Below are positions 34,401-44,694 of a DNA stretch of 64,000 nt, in pieces; within the stretch, counting starts at the first letter, position 1, and each line of letters begins with the position of its first letter. The stretch comes from Dehalococcoidia bacterium (lineage in GTDB: Bacteria > Chloroflexota > Dehalococcoidia > Tepidiformales > Tepidiformaceae), in contig JADYYG010000045.1 of NCBI GenBank assembly GCA_020853755.1, positions 24,332 through 88,331 of the forward strand, in the 5' to 3' direction. A program made the translations under genes and the position numbers. The notes below the pieces were generated by a model, which was not told where the DNA came from, did no database searches, and worked only from the letters and a program-made list of their open reading frames with translations.

Positions 34401-35654
34401 ATGAACCTTCGAAGACATCTGAAAACGAGGACGGTCTCCATTCTTGCCCTCGCCGGGCTGGTGGCGGTCGTCGCCGCCATTGGCGGCTTACAGGCTGGCT
34501 GGTTCTCAGGATCGAACCCGGGCAGGCCGGAGCCGGGCGCTGCTTCGCCCCAGTCCTCCGCTGCGACGTCCTCCGGAGTCCGGGTCGCGCTCACGGGGGC
34601 CCAGTTCACCGGCCTGGAGACACTCGCCCGCCTGGAACTCTCCGCGCCCGATGGCTCGGTCGACCTTGCGGCCGTGCGCTCCATCGCGGTGCTGCGAGAG
34701 GACGCCCTGGGCGGTCTCGCCCCGCGTGGCGCCGGAGTCTCAGGACCGGCAACGAAGGGCGCCATCCCGGTCATCATGCCGTTCGCCCCGGTGGTCCCGG
34801 GCGAACCCGCGTCCCTCCACCTTTCCGCCATAACCCTTTCGCTGGCCGACGGGAGCGCCCGCCGGATCGAGGGCAGCTGGGACCTGAAGGTCACTCAACC
34901 GGCGGACATCGCTGAATTGCTGAAGACAACAACGCTGTCATCGGCCGAAGCCGAGGCGACGGCATCCGGCATCACCATCCACTTCGAAAAGGCCATCCTC
35001 ACGTCCGCGGACGCGCACGTGACGGTTTCGTTCGAAGGCGCCTCCACAGGCGACATTCTGACGCCGCCTCTCCTGCGCAGTACGGGACGTGTGTACAACG
35101 GTGTCCTCATGCCCGGCGCCGATCCAGCCGTGGGGACGTGGGCATTCCCACGCGAAGCCTTCAACGCTGCCGCAACGCTCGAGTTTCGCAGCATCCTCGT
35201 CCGCACGGGAGCGAAGCCTGTTGGCGGGTCGACCATCGACCTGCACGGTGTGATTGCCGACCTGGGCCATGCCCCCGGGAAAGGGGACACCGCTGCCATT
35301 GGCCCGGCTCGCATTCTCTCCTCGGAGGGGACTCCCCCATCGCAGATCCGCTGGACATCCGGCACGAACCAGGCCGCGGTCGTCGTCGAACTGGTCATCC
35401 AATCGGCCAGCGACCCAGCCCGCCTCACGCCGCCTGACTTGCTCCTGCCTTCGGGCAAGACCGCCATTACCCTGGGGCGCATCGTGGGCTTCAACCGCGA
35501 CTCCTCGGGAACGATCATCGGGGGGACCACTGTCTACCGGTATGGCGTCACCTCGCCCTCTGATGTGGATGGCACGGTCATCCTGGACCCCGGCCCGGGC
35601 GTCTCAGTGGCCAGAGGGCTCTGGAAGTTCGACCTCTCCCCGGCATCGCCGTAA
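34401..35654 (+). CDS. Exported or membrane-anchored protein of unknown function
   Basis: A 417-residue protein with a basic N-terminus (MNLRRHLKTR) and one hydrophobic segment (residues 12-32), then a Pro/Ser/Ala-rich spacer to about residue 58. The exported part appears to be a series of beta-rich modules of 90-110 residues with recurring hydrophobic alternation (VRVALTGAQF, GITIHFEKAIL, TLEFRSILVRTG). I recognise no catalytic motif and no Cys pattern. It starts 13 bases after the LuxR-type gene and is probably co-transcribed with it. A surface or envelope role is plausible. Confidence 0.7.
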   Translation: MNLRRHLKTRTVSILALAGLVAVVAAIGGLQAGWFSGSNPGRPEPGAASPQSSAATSSGVRVALTGAQFTGLETLARLELSAPDGSVDLAAVRSIAVLREDALGGLAPRGAGVSGPATKGAIPVIMPFAPVVPGEPASLHLSAITLSLADGSARRIEGSWDLKVTQPADIAELLKTTTLSSAEAEATASGITIHFEKAILTSADAHVTVSFEGASTGDILTPPLLRSTGRVYNGVLMPGADPAVGTWAFPREAFNAAATLEFRSILVRTGAKPVGGSTIDLHGVIADLGHAPGKGDTAAIGPARILSSEGTPPSQIRWTSGTNQAAVVVELVIQSASDPARLTPPDLLLPSGKTAITLGRIVGFNRDSSGTIIGGTTVYRYGVTSPSDVDGTVILDPGPGVSVARGLWKFDLSPASP

Positions 35655-35782
35655 AGCGCGGTCCCCAGCCTGACCGGAATCGTTAGCGGCGCCTGCTGTC
35701 CGCAGTCGTGTGCGCGCGTTCACGCAATCTCCGGGGCGCTCCTGATGACGCTTGCTCGCGGCGCCTGCTACCATCATTTCCA

Positions 35783-35844
35783 GCGTTCAGAGGGCGACCG
35801 GCGCCCGGCAACCTGGTTAAGCCTCCAAGGTGCCAAGACAACGC
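35783..35844 (+). ncRNA. SAM riboswitch candidate (SAM-I/SAM-IV clan)
   Basis: The core sequences of the S-box clan are present in order: GGCAACC at 35807-35813 and AAGGTGCCAA at 35827-35836, which pair as P3. A closing stem P1 forms between GCGTT (35783-35787) and AACGC (35840-35844). P2 is unusually short, GGGCG (35792-35796) with CGCCC (35802-35806) around a 5-base loop, leaving no room for the long kink-turned P2 of classical SAM-I. It sits 167 bases before metK, the standard target. By knowledge of the clan, SAM binding would stabilise P1 and lower metK expression. The exact Rfam subclass needs a covariance search. Confidence 0.75.
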
Positions 35845-35909
35845 GGCTGCATGCACGGCAACCCCCGGCAGGCAGCAACAAAAGGCGGGTCCCTTCCGCG
35901 GAAGGGCTC

Positions 35910-35978
35910 GCCCCTCGCAGCAGAGGGGCTTCGGCGCGAACAACGCCTGACCCTCTCCGGACCCGCGAGGGGTTTCTC
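35910..35978 (+). terminator. Expression platform: competing hairpin and terminator before metK
   Basis: A stem of 7 pairs joins GCCCCTC (35910-35916) and GAGGGGC (35923-35929). A second stem joins CCCTC (35951-35955) and GAGGG (35967-35971) and is followed by GTTTCTCT. The CCCCTC strand of the first hairpin can also pair with GAGGGG of the second, so the two states are mutually exclusive in part. This is what an attenuation switch for metK would need. The terminator's U-run is short (TTTCTCT), so control could also be at translation. Confidence 0.5.
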
Positions 35979-36010
35979 TGTGCCGCGAGCATTCGAACAG
36001 AAGGACTCCC

Positions 36011-37174
<1,164 letters not shown>

Positions 37175-37184
37175 GCTTCTCCCA

Positions 37185-38192
37185 GTGGATGCCATTCTCC
37201 TTGTCGGCGGCCAGGGGACCCGTCTCCGGCCGCTCACGGCTGCCCGTCACAAGAGTCTCGTGCCGCTGGTCAACCGCCCGGCCATCGAGTACCTCTTTGA
37301 CTGGCTCGAAGCAGCGGACGTCGGCCGGATCGTGCTCGCCCTCGGCCAGCGAAACGAGGACCTCGCCGACGCCTACCCGGCAGGCAAACGCGGCGGCATC
37401 CAGCTGCTGCCGATCATGGAACGCGAACGCCTCGAATCCGGCGGGGCGATTCGCAATGCGGTCCGGGAGGCCGGCATCGACGGCCGGTTCATCGTCATCA
37501 ACGGCGACATCTACGTCGATTTCGACCTGCGTGCCGCTATCCAGGCCCACATCGAGCGCGAAGCCGTGCTCACGATGGCGCTCAAGCCGATGCCCGACGT
37601 GTCGTCGTTCGGCGTCGCCGTCTGCGACGATGCCGGGCTCATCACTGGATTCGTCGAGAAGCCACCACCGGGCACCGCTCCGAGCAACCTGGTCAACGCC
37701 GGCGTCTGGATCTTCGAACCGGAGCTCGTCGACGAGATTCCGCCCGGCGCAGTACGCGTCGAGGAGACGCTGTTCCCGTCCCTGGTCGCGCGCCGCCGGA
37801 CCGTGCTGGGCTACCAGTTCGAGGGTCACTGGGCCGACCTCGGCACGGCGGCGCGCTACCTTGCGGCCTCGAAAACGCTCCTCCAGTTCCGCAACGCGGT
37901 CGCTCCCGGCGCGCGCCTCTCCGCGACGGCGAACGTCACCGGGACGGCCATCGGTACTGGCTCACAGATCGCCATGGGCGCCACGGTCCAGGACTCGATC
38001 ATCTGGGAAGGCGTGACCATCGGCCCCGGGGCGCACATCAGCGATTCCATCCTCGCGGATGGTGTCAGCATAGAGCCGGGCGCGGTGCTCAAGGGCGTGG
38101 TCGCCGGAAAGGGCGCGTCCGTGGCCCTTGGCGTCACGGTTCCGCCCGGGACGGCGCTTGAACCGGGCGCCCGGTATGATGGCGGCAGATGA
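37185..38192 (+). CDS. Sugar-phosphate nucleotidyltransferase with hexapeptide C-terminus
   Basis: A 335-residue enzyme, GT-A type pyrophosphorylase fold. The nucleotide-binding signature is VGGQGTRLRPLT (residues 7-18), followed by HKSLVPLVNRP with the catalytic Lys region. VINGDIYVDFD supplies the metal-binding Asp. From about residue 245 the sequence shows left-handed beta-helix hexapeptides (GTAIGTGSQIAMGATV and similar). It is likely a mannose-1-phosphate guanylyltransferase, given the downstream phosphohexomutase and PGI/PMI, but a glucose-1-phosphate specificity cannot be excluded. GTG at 37185 is the first codon of the conserved region. Its stop overlaps the next gene by 4 bases. Confidence 0.88.
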   Translation: MDAILLVGGQGTRLRPLTAARHKSLVPLVNRPAIEYLFDWLEAADVGRIVLALGQRNEDLADAYPAGKRGGIQLLPIMERERLESGGAIRNAVREAGIDGRFIVINGDIYVDFDLRAAIQAHIEREAVLTMALKPMPDVSSFGVAVCDDAGLITGFVEKPPPGTAPSNLVNAGVWIFEPELVDEIPPGAVRVEETLFPSLVARRRTVLGYQFEGHWADLGTAARYLAASKTLLQFRNAVAPGARLSATANVTGTAIGTGSQIAMGATVQDSIIWEGVTIGPGAHISDSILADGVSIEPGAVLKGVVAGKGASVALGVTVPPGTALEPGARYDGGR

Positions 38193-39613
38193 CGGAGAAC
38201 CCGGTCCACTTCGGCACTGATGGCTGGCGGGCGCTCATCGCTGACACCTTCACGTTCGAAAACGTGATGGCCTGCGCGCAGGCCACCGCCGACCACTTCC
38301 GGGACACCTACGGCGAAGGCCGCACTGTCATCACCGGCTTCGATACCCGCTTCCTTTCGGATGATTTTGCGCTCGCGGTCGCGCGCGTGATGGCCGGGAA
38401 CGGCTTCCGTGTCCAACTTGCAGACCGTCCGGCGCCGACGCCCGCGCTGAGCTACCGTATCATCGAGGCTCAGGCCTGCGGCGGCGTCATCGTCACCAGT
38501 TCGCACAACCCCGGGAACTGGAACGGGTTCAAGGTGAAACCGCACTACGGCGGCAGCGCCAGCCCGGAAATCGTCGCTGATATCGAACGGCGCGTGCCCG
38601 CCATCCTCGCCAACCCCCGGAGCGTGAAACTCGCGCCCGCGAACTCCAGCCTCATCGAACGGTTCGACCCGCTTCCCGGCTATCTCGAAACCCTCGGCGC
38701 GAAGGTAGACCTCCAGCGGCTGCGCTCGGCCGGTCTCCGCGTCGCCGTCGACCCGATGTACGGGGCCGGCATGGGGCTCTTCGAACGCCTCCTGGAGGGT
38801 GGTTCGACCACCGTCACGGCGATCCACAACGAGCGCAATCCGGCCTTCCCCGGCATCCGCGCCCCTGAGCCGATCGAGTCGAACCTCGGCAGCTTCATGA
38901 GCCTCCTCGCGAGCGGTTCGTACAACGTTGGAGTCGCGAACGATGGCGACGCCGACCGAGTCGGGTTCGTCGACGAGCACGGCGTGTACATCGACCAGCT
39001 GCGTTCCTTCGCGCTACTGGTGAACTACCTCCTCGGCGAACGGAAGCTGCGCGGCCCGGTCGTGAAGTCGGTGACCACGACCAACATGGCGGCGATCCTC
39101 GCGAAGCACTACGGCGTCGAACTCTACGAGACGCCCGTCGGGTTCAAGTACATCGGCCCGCTGATGATGGAGAAAGACGCGCTCATCGGTGGCGAGGAGA
39201 GCGGCGGCTACGGCTTCCGCGGCCACCTTCCCGAGCGCGACGGCATCCTCGCCGGGCTTTACCTGCTCGACTACGTCGCCGCCTCCGGAAAACCGCCCTC
39301 AGAGTTGCTGAACGACGTCTTCGCCATCACCGGCGCGCACTACTACGAACGCATCGACATCGAACTCGAACCCGGATCGAACGAGCGGTTCAAGTCACTC
39401 CTGAACGCTGCCAATCCGGCCGAGATAGCCGGCCATACCGTCATTCGCTCCGACCGCACGGACGGCTGGCGCTTCTTCATTGACGATGGCTGGCTCCTTT
39501 TCCGCCTCTCCGGCACCGAGCCGTTGCTGCGAATCTACACCGAGGTGAAATCGGCAGACCTGGTCAGGCCGGTGCTTGATGCCGGGAAGAAGCTCGCCGG
39601 ACTGCCCGCTTGA
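38189..39613 (+). CDS. Phosphoglucomutase/phosphomannomutase family protein
   Basis: A 474-residue alpha-D-phosphohexomutase. The N-terminal FGTDGWRALIADTFTFENV is typical, the phosphoserine loop is TSSHNPGNWNGFK (residues 103-115), the metal loop NDGDADRVGFVD lies near residue 251, the sugar-binding loop GGEESGGYGF near 335, and the phosphate-binding loop RLSGTEPLLRIY near 445. It interconverts hexose 6- and 1-phosphates. It overlaps both neighbours by 4 bases, so this is one translation unit. A TATGAT 8 bases before its ATG may be an internal promoter. With the neighbours it would make mannose-1-phosphate. Confidence 0.95.
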   Translation: MTENPVHFGTDGWRALIADTFTFENVMACAQATADHFRDTYGEGRTVITGFDTRFLSDDFALAVARVMAGNGFRVQLADRPAPTPALSYRIIEAQACGGVIVTSSHNPGNWNGFKVKPHYGGSASPEIVADIERRVPAILANPRSVKLAPANSSLIERFDPLPGYLETLGAKVDLQRLRSAGLRVAVDPMYGAGMGLFERLLEGGSTTVTAIHNERNPAFPGIRAPEPIESNLGSFMSLLASGSYNVGVANDGDADRVGFVDEHGVYIDQLRSFALLVNYLLGERKLRGPVVKSVTTTNMAAILAKHYGVELYETPVGFKYIGPLMMEKDALIGGEESGGYGFRGHLPERDGILAGLYLLDYVAASGKPPSELLNDVFAITGAHYYERIDIELEPGSNERFKSLLNAANPAEIAGHTVIRSDRTDGWRFFIDDGWLLFRLSGTEPLLRIYTEVKSADLVRPVLDAGKKLAGLPA

Positions 39614-40668
39614 ACCCGCTCGATTCCCCCGCCTCCTACGCAGTCGACGCCTCCGGGATGTTCGGGCATATCGAGCGGCTCGGCGCGGAACTCGAGATCG
39701 CCTGGGCTGCGCACGGGACTTCGCCGGCTGCAGGGCTGCCGCCGGCTTCGCTCACCCTCGCGGGGATGGGCGGCTCAGCCTCGGCAGCCGACTATTTCGC
39801 AGCACTGGTCTCCCGCTCGGCAGCTATCCCGGTCTCTGTTGTCCGTGACTACCACCTTCCCGGCCATGTCGGGCCGGGTTCGCTGCTTGCGGCAGTCTCG
39901 TATTCGGGAACGACTGAAGAGGCACTGGCCTGCTACTCCGAGGCGCTCGAACGCGGCGCGAGCACGTTCGCCGTCACTTCCGGCGGCGACCTTGCAGCAC
40001 TGGCACGCAGCCACGGTCAGCCCCTCTGCCAGATTGGTTATGTCGCCCCGCCACGTGCTGCCCTCGCGCATATGCTGACGCCGCTGCTCGCCCTCGCACC
40101 GCTCACCGGCACGTCTGCGTTCACGACCGATGACATCCGTACCGCCGCAAGCACGCACCGGGAACTGGTCGAGAACACACTCGGCCGCACCATCCCCACA
40201 GGCGCCAATCCGGCCAAGCAGGCTGCGCTGGCCATCGGGCCGGACACTGTGCCGGTCATCTTCGCCGCCGAACACCTGACTGCGGCAGCCCAGCGCGGGA
40301 AGAACCAGTTCGCTGAGAACGCGAAGACGCTGGCGGTGTTCGAGGAGATCCCGGAATCGACCCACAACACCGTGGTTTCTCTCGAAGCCGCGGCCGGCAC
40401 GCCGCAGGCTGCCATCGCGTTCGATTCGCCGCTGCTGGGACCGGGGAACCGCCGCCGCATCGACCTCACGGAGCGGCTCTATGAGGAGCGCGGTTTCCCG
40501 TTCCGCCGCTTCACCCTCTCCGGCCGGTCCCTCCTGGCGGACCTCTGGGAGGCCACCGCCGTCACCGACTTCGTTTCCTGCTACCTCGCGGTCCTGCGCG
40601 GCATCGACCCGACACCCACGCCGAACCTCACGCGCGTCCGAACCCAGGCTGCCGCTGAGGCGGTGTAG
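39610..40668 (+). CDS. Bifunctional phosphoglucose/phosphomannose isomerase
   Basis: A 352-residue SIS-domain enzyme that interconverts fructose-6-phosphate with glucose- and mannose-6-phosphate. It has GMGGSASAADYF (residues 53-64), SYSGTTEEALACY (residues 97-109) and the late motif GKNQFAENAKTLAVFEEIPESTHN near residue 225, as in archaeal and actinobacterial PGI/PMI. It overlaps the phosphohexomutase gene by 4 bases and completes a route from F6P to mannose-1-phosphate and then nucleotide sugar. No terminator is visible after it; a small antitoxin gene begins 20 bases on. Confidence 0.9.
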   Translation: MNPLDSPASYAVDASGMFGHIERLGAELEIAWAAHGTSPAAGLPPASLTLAGMGGSASAADYFAALVSRSAAIPVSVVRDYHLPGHVGPGSLLAAVSYSGTTEEALACYSEALERGASTFAVTSGGDLAALARSHGQPLCQIGYVAPPRAALAHMLTPLLALAPLTGTSAFTTDDIRTAASTHRELVENTLGRTIPTGANPAKQAALAIGPDTVPVIFAAEHLTAAAQRGKNQFAENAKTLAVFEEIPESTHNTVVSLEAAAGTPQAAIAFDSPLLGPGNRRRIDLTERLYEERGFPFRRFTLSGRSLLADLWEATAVTDFVSCYLAVLRGIDPTPTPNLTRVRTQAAAEAV

Positions 40669-40675
40669 CGCTTGC

Positions 40676-40681
40676 TATACT
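40676..40681 (+). promoter_or_regulatory. Candidate extended -10 element of the orphan antitoxin gene
   Basis: TATACT, preceded by TG two bases upstream (an extended -10), lies 7 bases before the ATG at 40689. The spacing leaves no room for a ribosome-binding site and suggests a leaderless message. No good -35 is visible, which an extended -10 can compensate. Confidence 0.5.
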
Positions 40682-40688
40682 TGGGGCG

Positions 40689-40904
40689 ATGACGACCCTC
40701 GATGCCGTAGTTGCTCAGGCGCTTGAGCTGAGCCCGAATGAACGGGCAATTCTCGTCCTTCGTGTTCAGGAGTCCTTAGCGCCCGACCTCGAGTCCATGC
40801 TCAAACGGGAAGCGCAATGCGCCGATGAGCACCCGGAGTCCCTCTTGGACTGGGAAGACGCGGAGAAGGTGATCTTCGGCCGGGTCGACCTGAACGTAGC
40901 CTAA
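40689..40904 (+). CDS. Addiction module component, orphan antitoxin-like
   Basis: A 71-residue acidic protein of the putative addiction-module component family: LDAVVAQALELSPNERAILVLRVQESL at the N-terminus, then an acidic tail. It resembles the antitoxin at 56603 (QALELDADERYLLAMRLEMSL). No RelE/ParE-type toxin follows; the next gene is a convergent nucleotidyltransferase overlapping by 4 bases. It may be a remnant of a toxin-antitoxin pair or pair with a distant toxin. The family call is good, function inferred. Confidence 0.75.
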   Translation: MTTLDAVVAQALELSPNERAILVLRVQESLAPDLESMLKREAQCADEHPESLLDWEDAEKVIFGRVDLNVA

Positions 40905-41503
40905 CCAGACAACGCCCCTAGCCAGGGGTGCCCCGGATGACTAAGCTCCAACGCCTCGCGCAGGAAGCCCCGCTGCGCCGCCGATAACAACGGCAGGCAG
41001 TCGGCGAAATCCTGCTCGTCTTTCGCGCGCGGAGCCTTCGCCTTGAAGAACAGCTGAACCTCAGGGGCGAGGTACGGCACGCCATCCCGCCACCAGATGG
41101 CATCGCCCACCGGCACACGAATTCGCTCATCCCGGCGGCAGACGAACTCGCCGGGCCGTCCGGGGTTCAGCATGAGTTGGAATCGCCACGCGTCCCCGGC
41201 GTCACGCCGCGCCCAGATGTCGTGCACAGGAGGCGGCAACGTCTCGCCGTCCAGCCATGGACGAAGCGTCCCGGGCGGGTCTGCCGCGTGCAGTTCCCAC
41301 CCCGCCAGGTGCGCCTGCACCGCGAGCTGGTCGGCCGCGAAGACACCGATGTCGACGTCATCGTGCTCCCGCCGCCTCGCTCCCGCCAAGGCATCGATAG
41401 CATAGCCGCCGGCCACCCACCACGGCCCCGGAAACCCGGCGAACAGCGACGCCACGGACTCGACGGAGAGATGATCCCACGTCCCCCACGGTGTCTCGAT
41501 CAC
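40901..41503 (-). CDS. ANT(2'')-like nucleotidyltransferase
   Basis: A 200-residue protein of the aminoglycoside 2''-adenylyltransferase-like family. The nucleotidyltransferase signature is WWVAGGYAIDALAGARRREHDDVDIGVF (residues 28-55): the GG pair followed by the two metal-binding Asp of DVD. EFVCRRDERIRVP and APEVQLFFKAK match later family motifs. Chromosomal homologues are common and mostly uncharacterised. It need not confer resistance. The GTG start at 41503 follows no clear ribosome-binding site. It ends by overlapping the orphan antitoxin gene. Confidence 0.78.
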   Translation of the reverse strand: MIETPWGTWDHLSVESVASLFAGFPGPWWVAGGYAIDALAGARRREHDDVDIGVFAADQLAVQAHLAGWELHAADPPGTLRPWLDGETLPPPVHDIWARRDAGDAWRFQLMLNPGRPGEFVCRRDERIRVPVGDAIWWRDGVPYLAPEVQLFFKAKAPRAKDEQDFADCLPLLSAAQRGFLREALELSHPGHPWLGALSG

Positions 41504-41532
41504 GACTCAAGCCAATCCAGGTCCGAACTCGG

Positions 41533-41546
41533 CAATCCGAAATCGC

Positions 41547-41549
<3 letters not shown>
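41533..41549. repeat. Short dispersed repeat fragment
   Basis: CAATCCGAAATC followed directly by GCCTA lies in the 43-base gap between the nucleotidyltransferase gene and ahcY and just runs into the ahcY end. The 12-base core and the ATCGCCTA end recur at 57611-57649, there separated by extra repeat units. This suggests one dispersed element family. Confidence 0.5.
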
Positions 41550-42869
<1,320 letters not shown>

Positions 42870-43787
42870 TTAGTCGTGAAGCGTCACGAGGCTTCCATCA
42901 TACTTTCGCCCGCGGATTGCGGCACGGAACCGCCGCAGAGACGACCCGAGGCCGGACGGGTCACGCCGCGCCGCGCTCGCTTCGACGAGCTGGCAGACCT
43001 CCCGGTACCCAAGCCGCGCATAGGCAGCGACCGCGGGCGTGTTGTTCGGGTCGACCGTCAGGACCACGTGGTCGCAGTACTTCAGGAGCGTCTCGGTGAC
43101 GGCGCTCGTGGTGGCCGTCGCATACCCTTTGCCGCGGTAGCCGGGATGGGTGAACACGTTGCCGACCACGGCAACGCCTTCCTGGCGCGAGACCACATGC
43201 GTCCCGGCGATGGCGACCAGCCGGCCCTCTTCGACAACGCCGCGGTAGACACCGCTGTCGATGTGTTCGGGGATGTAGTAGCTCGGCCCGCCCTCGCTCC
43301 CGTAGAGGGCGTTCACTTTGCGGATGTCGATTCCGCTGAGGACCGCTGTCGACTGGTCCTCGATCGGGACGAATCGTTCGCGCGTGACGGCCATGCGAAT
43401 CATCGGCTGCTGGTTGGCGAGCCGGAAGTAGCGCCGCAGTGTGTCGAGGTGCTGTGGCTGGCAGGTCGCGTAGGTCTGGGCCGTCCCCGGGTGGATCGAA
43501 AGGATCGCAGAGACCGCATCCGGGTCGCCGAGCACGAAGGTCGCATCGCCGAGGCCGCCACGGCTGTGCAGAACGAGGCCCGTCCCGGTTGTGCCGCGCG
43601 CGTAGTACCAGCGGGTCCGCGGAAACAGTGCCGGTTCGAGCTGCCCCAGGGCGTACGCCGTGTATTCCACGCGGGGCGCGAGGATGGAGCGGATGGAGGC
43701 GATGTCAGCTACCGGCTGGACAACGTAGTCGAGCCTCTGCCGGGCAACTCCCTGCCATCGCACCTCGCGTTCGGCCATCTCAGCCAT
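42870..43787 (-). CDS. GNAT family N-acetyltransferase with N-terminal extension
   Basis: A 305-residue protein. The C-terminal half (from about residue 165) is a GNAT acetyltransferase with the acetyl-CoA loop THPGYRGKGYATATT near residue 215 and TVDPNNTPAVAAYARLGY near 245. The N-terminal half is an additional domain similar to those seen before FR47-type GNATs. The gene lies between pfkB and ahcY and its start overlaps the pfkB stop by 8 bases (an ATG at 43778 is an alternative). Substrate unknown; its place in the SAM-recycling cluster is unexplained. Confidence 0.85.
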   Translation of the reverse strand: MAEMAEREVRWQGVARQRLDYVVQPVADIASIRSILAPRVEYTAYALGQLEPALFPRTRWYYARGTTGTGLVLHSRGGLGDATFVLGDPDAVSAILSIHPGTAQTYATCQPQHLDTLRRYFRLANQQPMIRMAVTRERFVPIEDQSTAVLSGIDIRKVNALYGSEGGPSYYIPEHIDSGVYRGVVEEGRLVAIAGTHVVSRQEGVAVVGNVFTHPGYRGKGYATATTSAVTETLLKYCDHVVLTVDPNNTPAVAAYARLGYREVCQLVEASAARRDPSGLGSSLRRFRAAIRGRKYDGSLVTLHD

Positions 43788-44694
43788 CCACCTCGTAGTG
43801 CGTCAGTCCGCGGAACTGGCGGTACCGTTCTTCGACTTCTTCGCGCGTGAGCCGAAGCAGCCGGGACGGTCCGAAACCTTCCACCTGGAACGACGCGACC
43901 GTCGAACCATAGACGATCGCGCGGCGGATCTCTCGCGGCGTCACTTCCGCCACCGAATCGAGATAGCCGATGAACCCGCCAGCGAAGGCATCACCGGCGC
44001 CTGTCGGGTCCACGACCTCTTCCAGCGGGTACCCGGGGGCAACGAAGTAGTCATTCGCGCTGACGAAAGCGGCGCCGAATTCGCCGAGTTTCACGATCAC
44101 CCCGCCAGCACCTCCTTCGAGCAGTTTCCGGCCGGCGCGCGCAATGCTTGGAGTACCGGCCAATTCACGCGCCTCACTCTCATTAATCGATACGAAATTG
44201 GCGGCCGACATGGCTTTCAGGAAACCCTCGCGCGCGGTGTCGATGTAGAACTTGATGGTGTCGACCATCGTGATGCTCGCCGGGGGCAACCGGCGCATGA
44301 GTTCTTGCTGGACCTCGGGGTCAGTGGCGGCGAGGAATGCAGCCTCGGAAGTCTCCCAGCCGGCAGGCAACTCCGGCGCCCAACCGTCGTTCACCCCGAG
44401 AACCGTCTCGAGGGTGTCCCGGCTGTTCAGGTCGTAATGGTAGCGGCCGTGCCAGCGGCTGGTCTTGCCTCCCTTGACCATGGTCAGGCCGGCAAGGTCG
44501 ATCGGGAACGGTTCGAACGCGCGCCGGTGCTCGTCGGGGAAGTCCTCGCCGACCGCCGCGAGCAGCCGCACATCGGTAAACAGCGCCGCCGCGAGCGCCG
44601 CGGCAGTCGCCGAGCCACCGAGGACGTCCTCCGCCGCTGCGAAGGGCGTCTCGATGTGGTCGACGGCCACCCACCCGGTGATAAGCGTGGTCAT
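43780..44694 (-). CDS. PfkB family kinase, possible nucleoside kinase
   Basis: A 304-residue ribokinase-fold kinase. The N-terminus TTLITGWVAVDHIETP and DVLGGSATAAALAAAL provide the substrate side; the ATP/anion-hole signature is DPTGAGDAFAGGFIGYLD near residue 235 with the catalytic Asp. The ATG at 44694 overlaps the stop of mtnP by 4 bases and has GGGAGG upstream. Because mtnP lies before it and ahcY after it, adenosine (the AhcY product) is an attractive substrate. Methylthioribose is less likely, because mtnP already makes the phosphorylated product. Specificity is inference. Confidence 0.85.
   Translation of the reverse strand: MTTLITGWVAVDHIETPFAAAEDVLGGSATAAALAAALFTDVRLLAAVGEDFPDEHRRAFEPFPIDLAGLTMVKGGKTSRWHGRYHYDLNSRDTLETVLGVNDGWAPELPAGWETSEAAFLAATDPEVQQELMRRLPPASITMVDTIKFYIDTAREGFLKAMSAANFVSINESEARELAGTPSIARAGRKLLEGGAGGVIVKLGEFGAAFVSANDYFVAPGYPLEEVVDPTGAGDAFAGGFIGYLDSVAEVTPREIRRAIVYGSTVASFQVEGFGPSRLLRLTREEVEERYRQFRGLTHYEVDG

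Larger units (their letters stand above)
35655..36010. other. 356-base gap with the metK leader
   Basis: No protein-coding gene is supported here. Bases 35655-35782 hold nothing I recognise beyond a likely promoter region. From 35783 to 35980 there is a chain of RNA structures: the SAM-clan aptamer candidate, a perfect palindromic hairpin at 35891-35906, a 7-base-pair hairpin at 35910-35929 and a terminator-like stem at 35951-35978. metK starts at 36011. Confidence 0.8.

Noticed and set aside
40901..41503. Acquired aminoglycoside resistance gene
   Set aside because: The family match is real, but there is no mobile context and codon composition resembles the neighbours; most chromosomal homologues are not resistance determinants.
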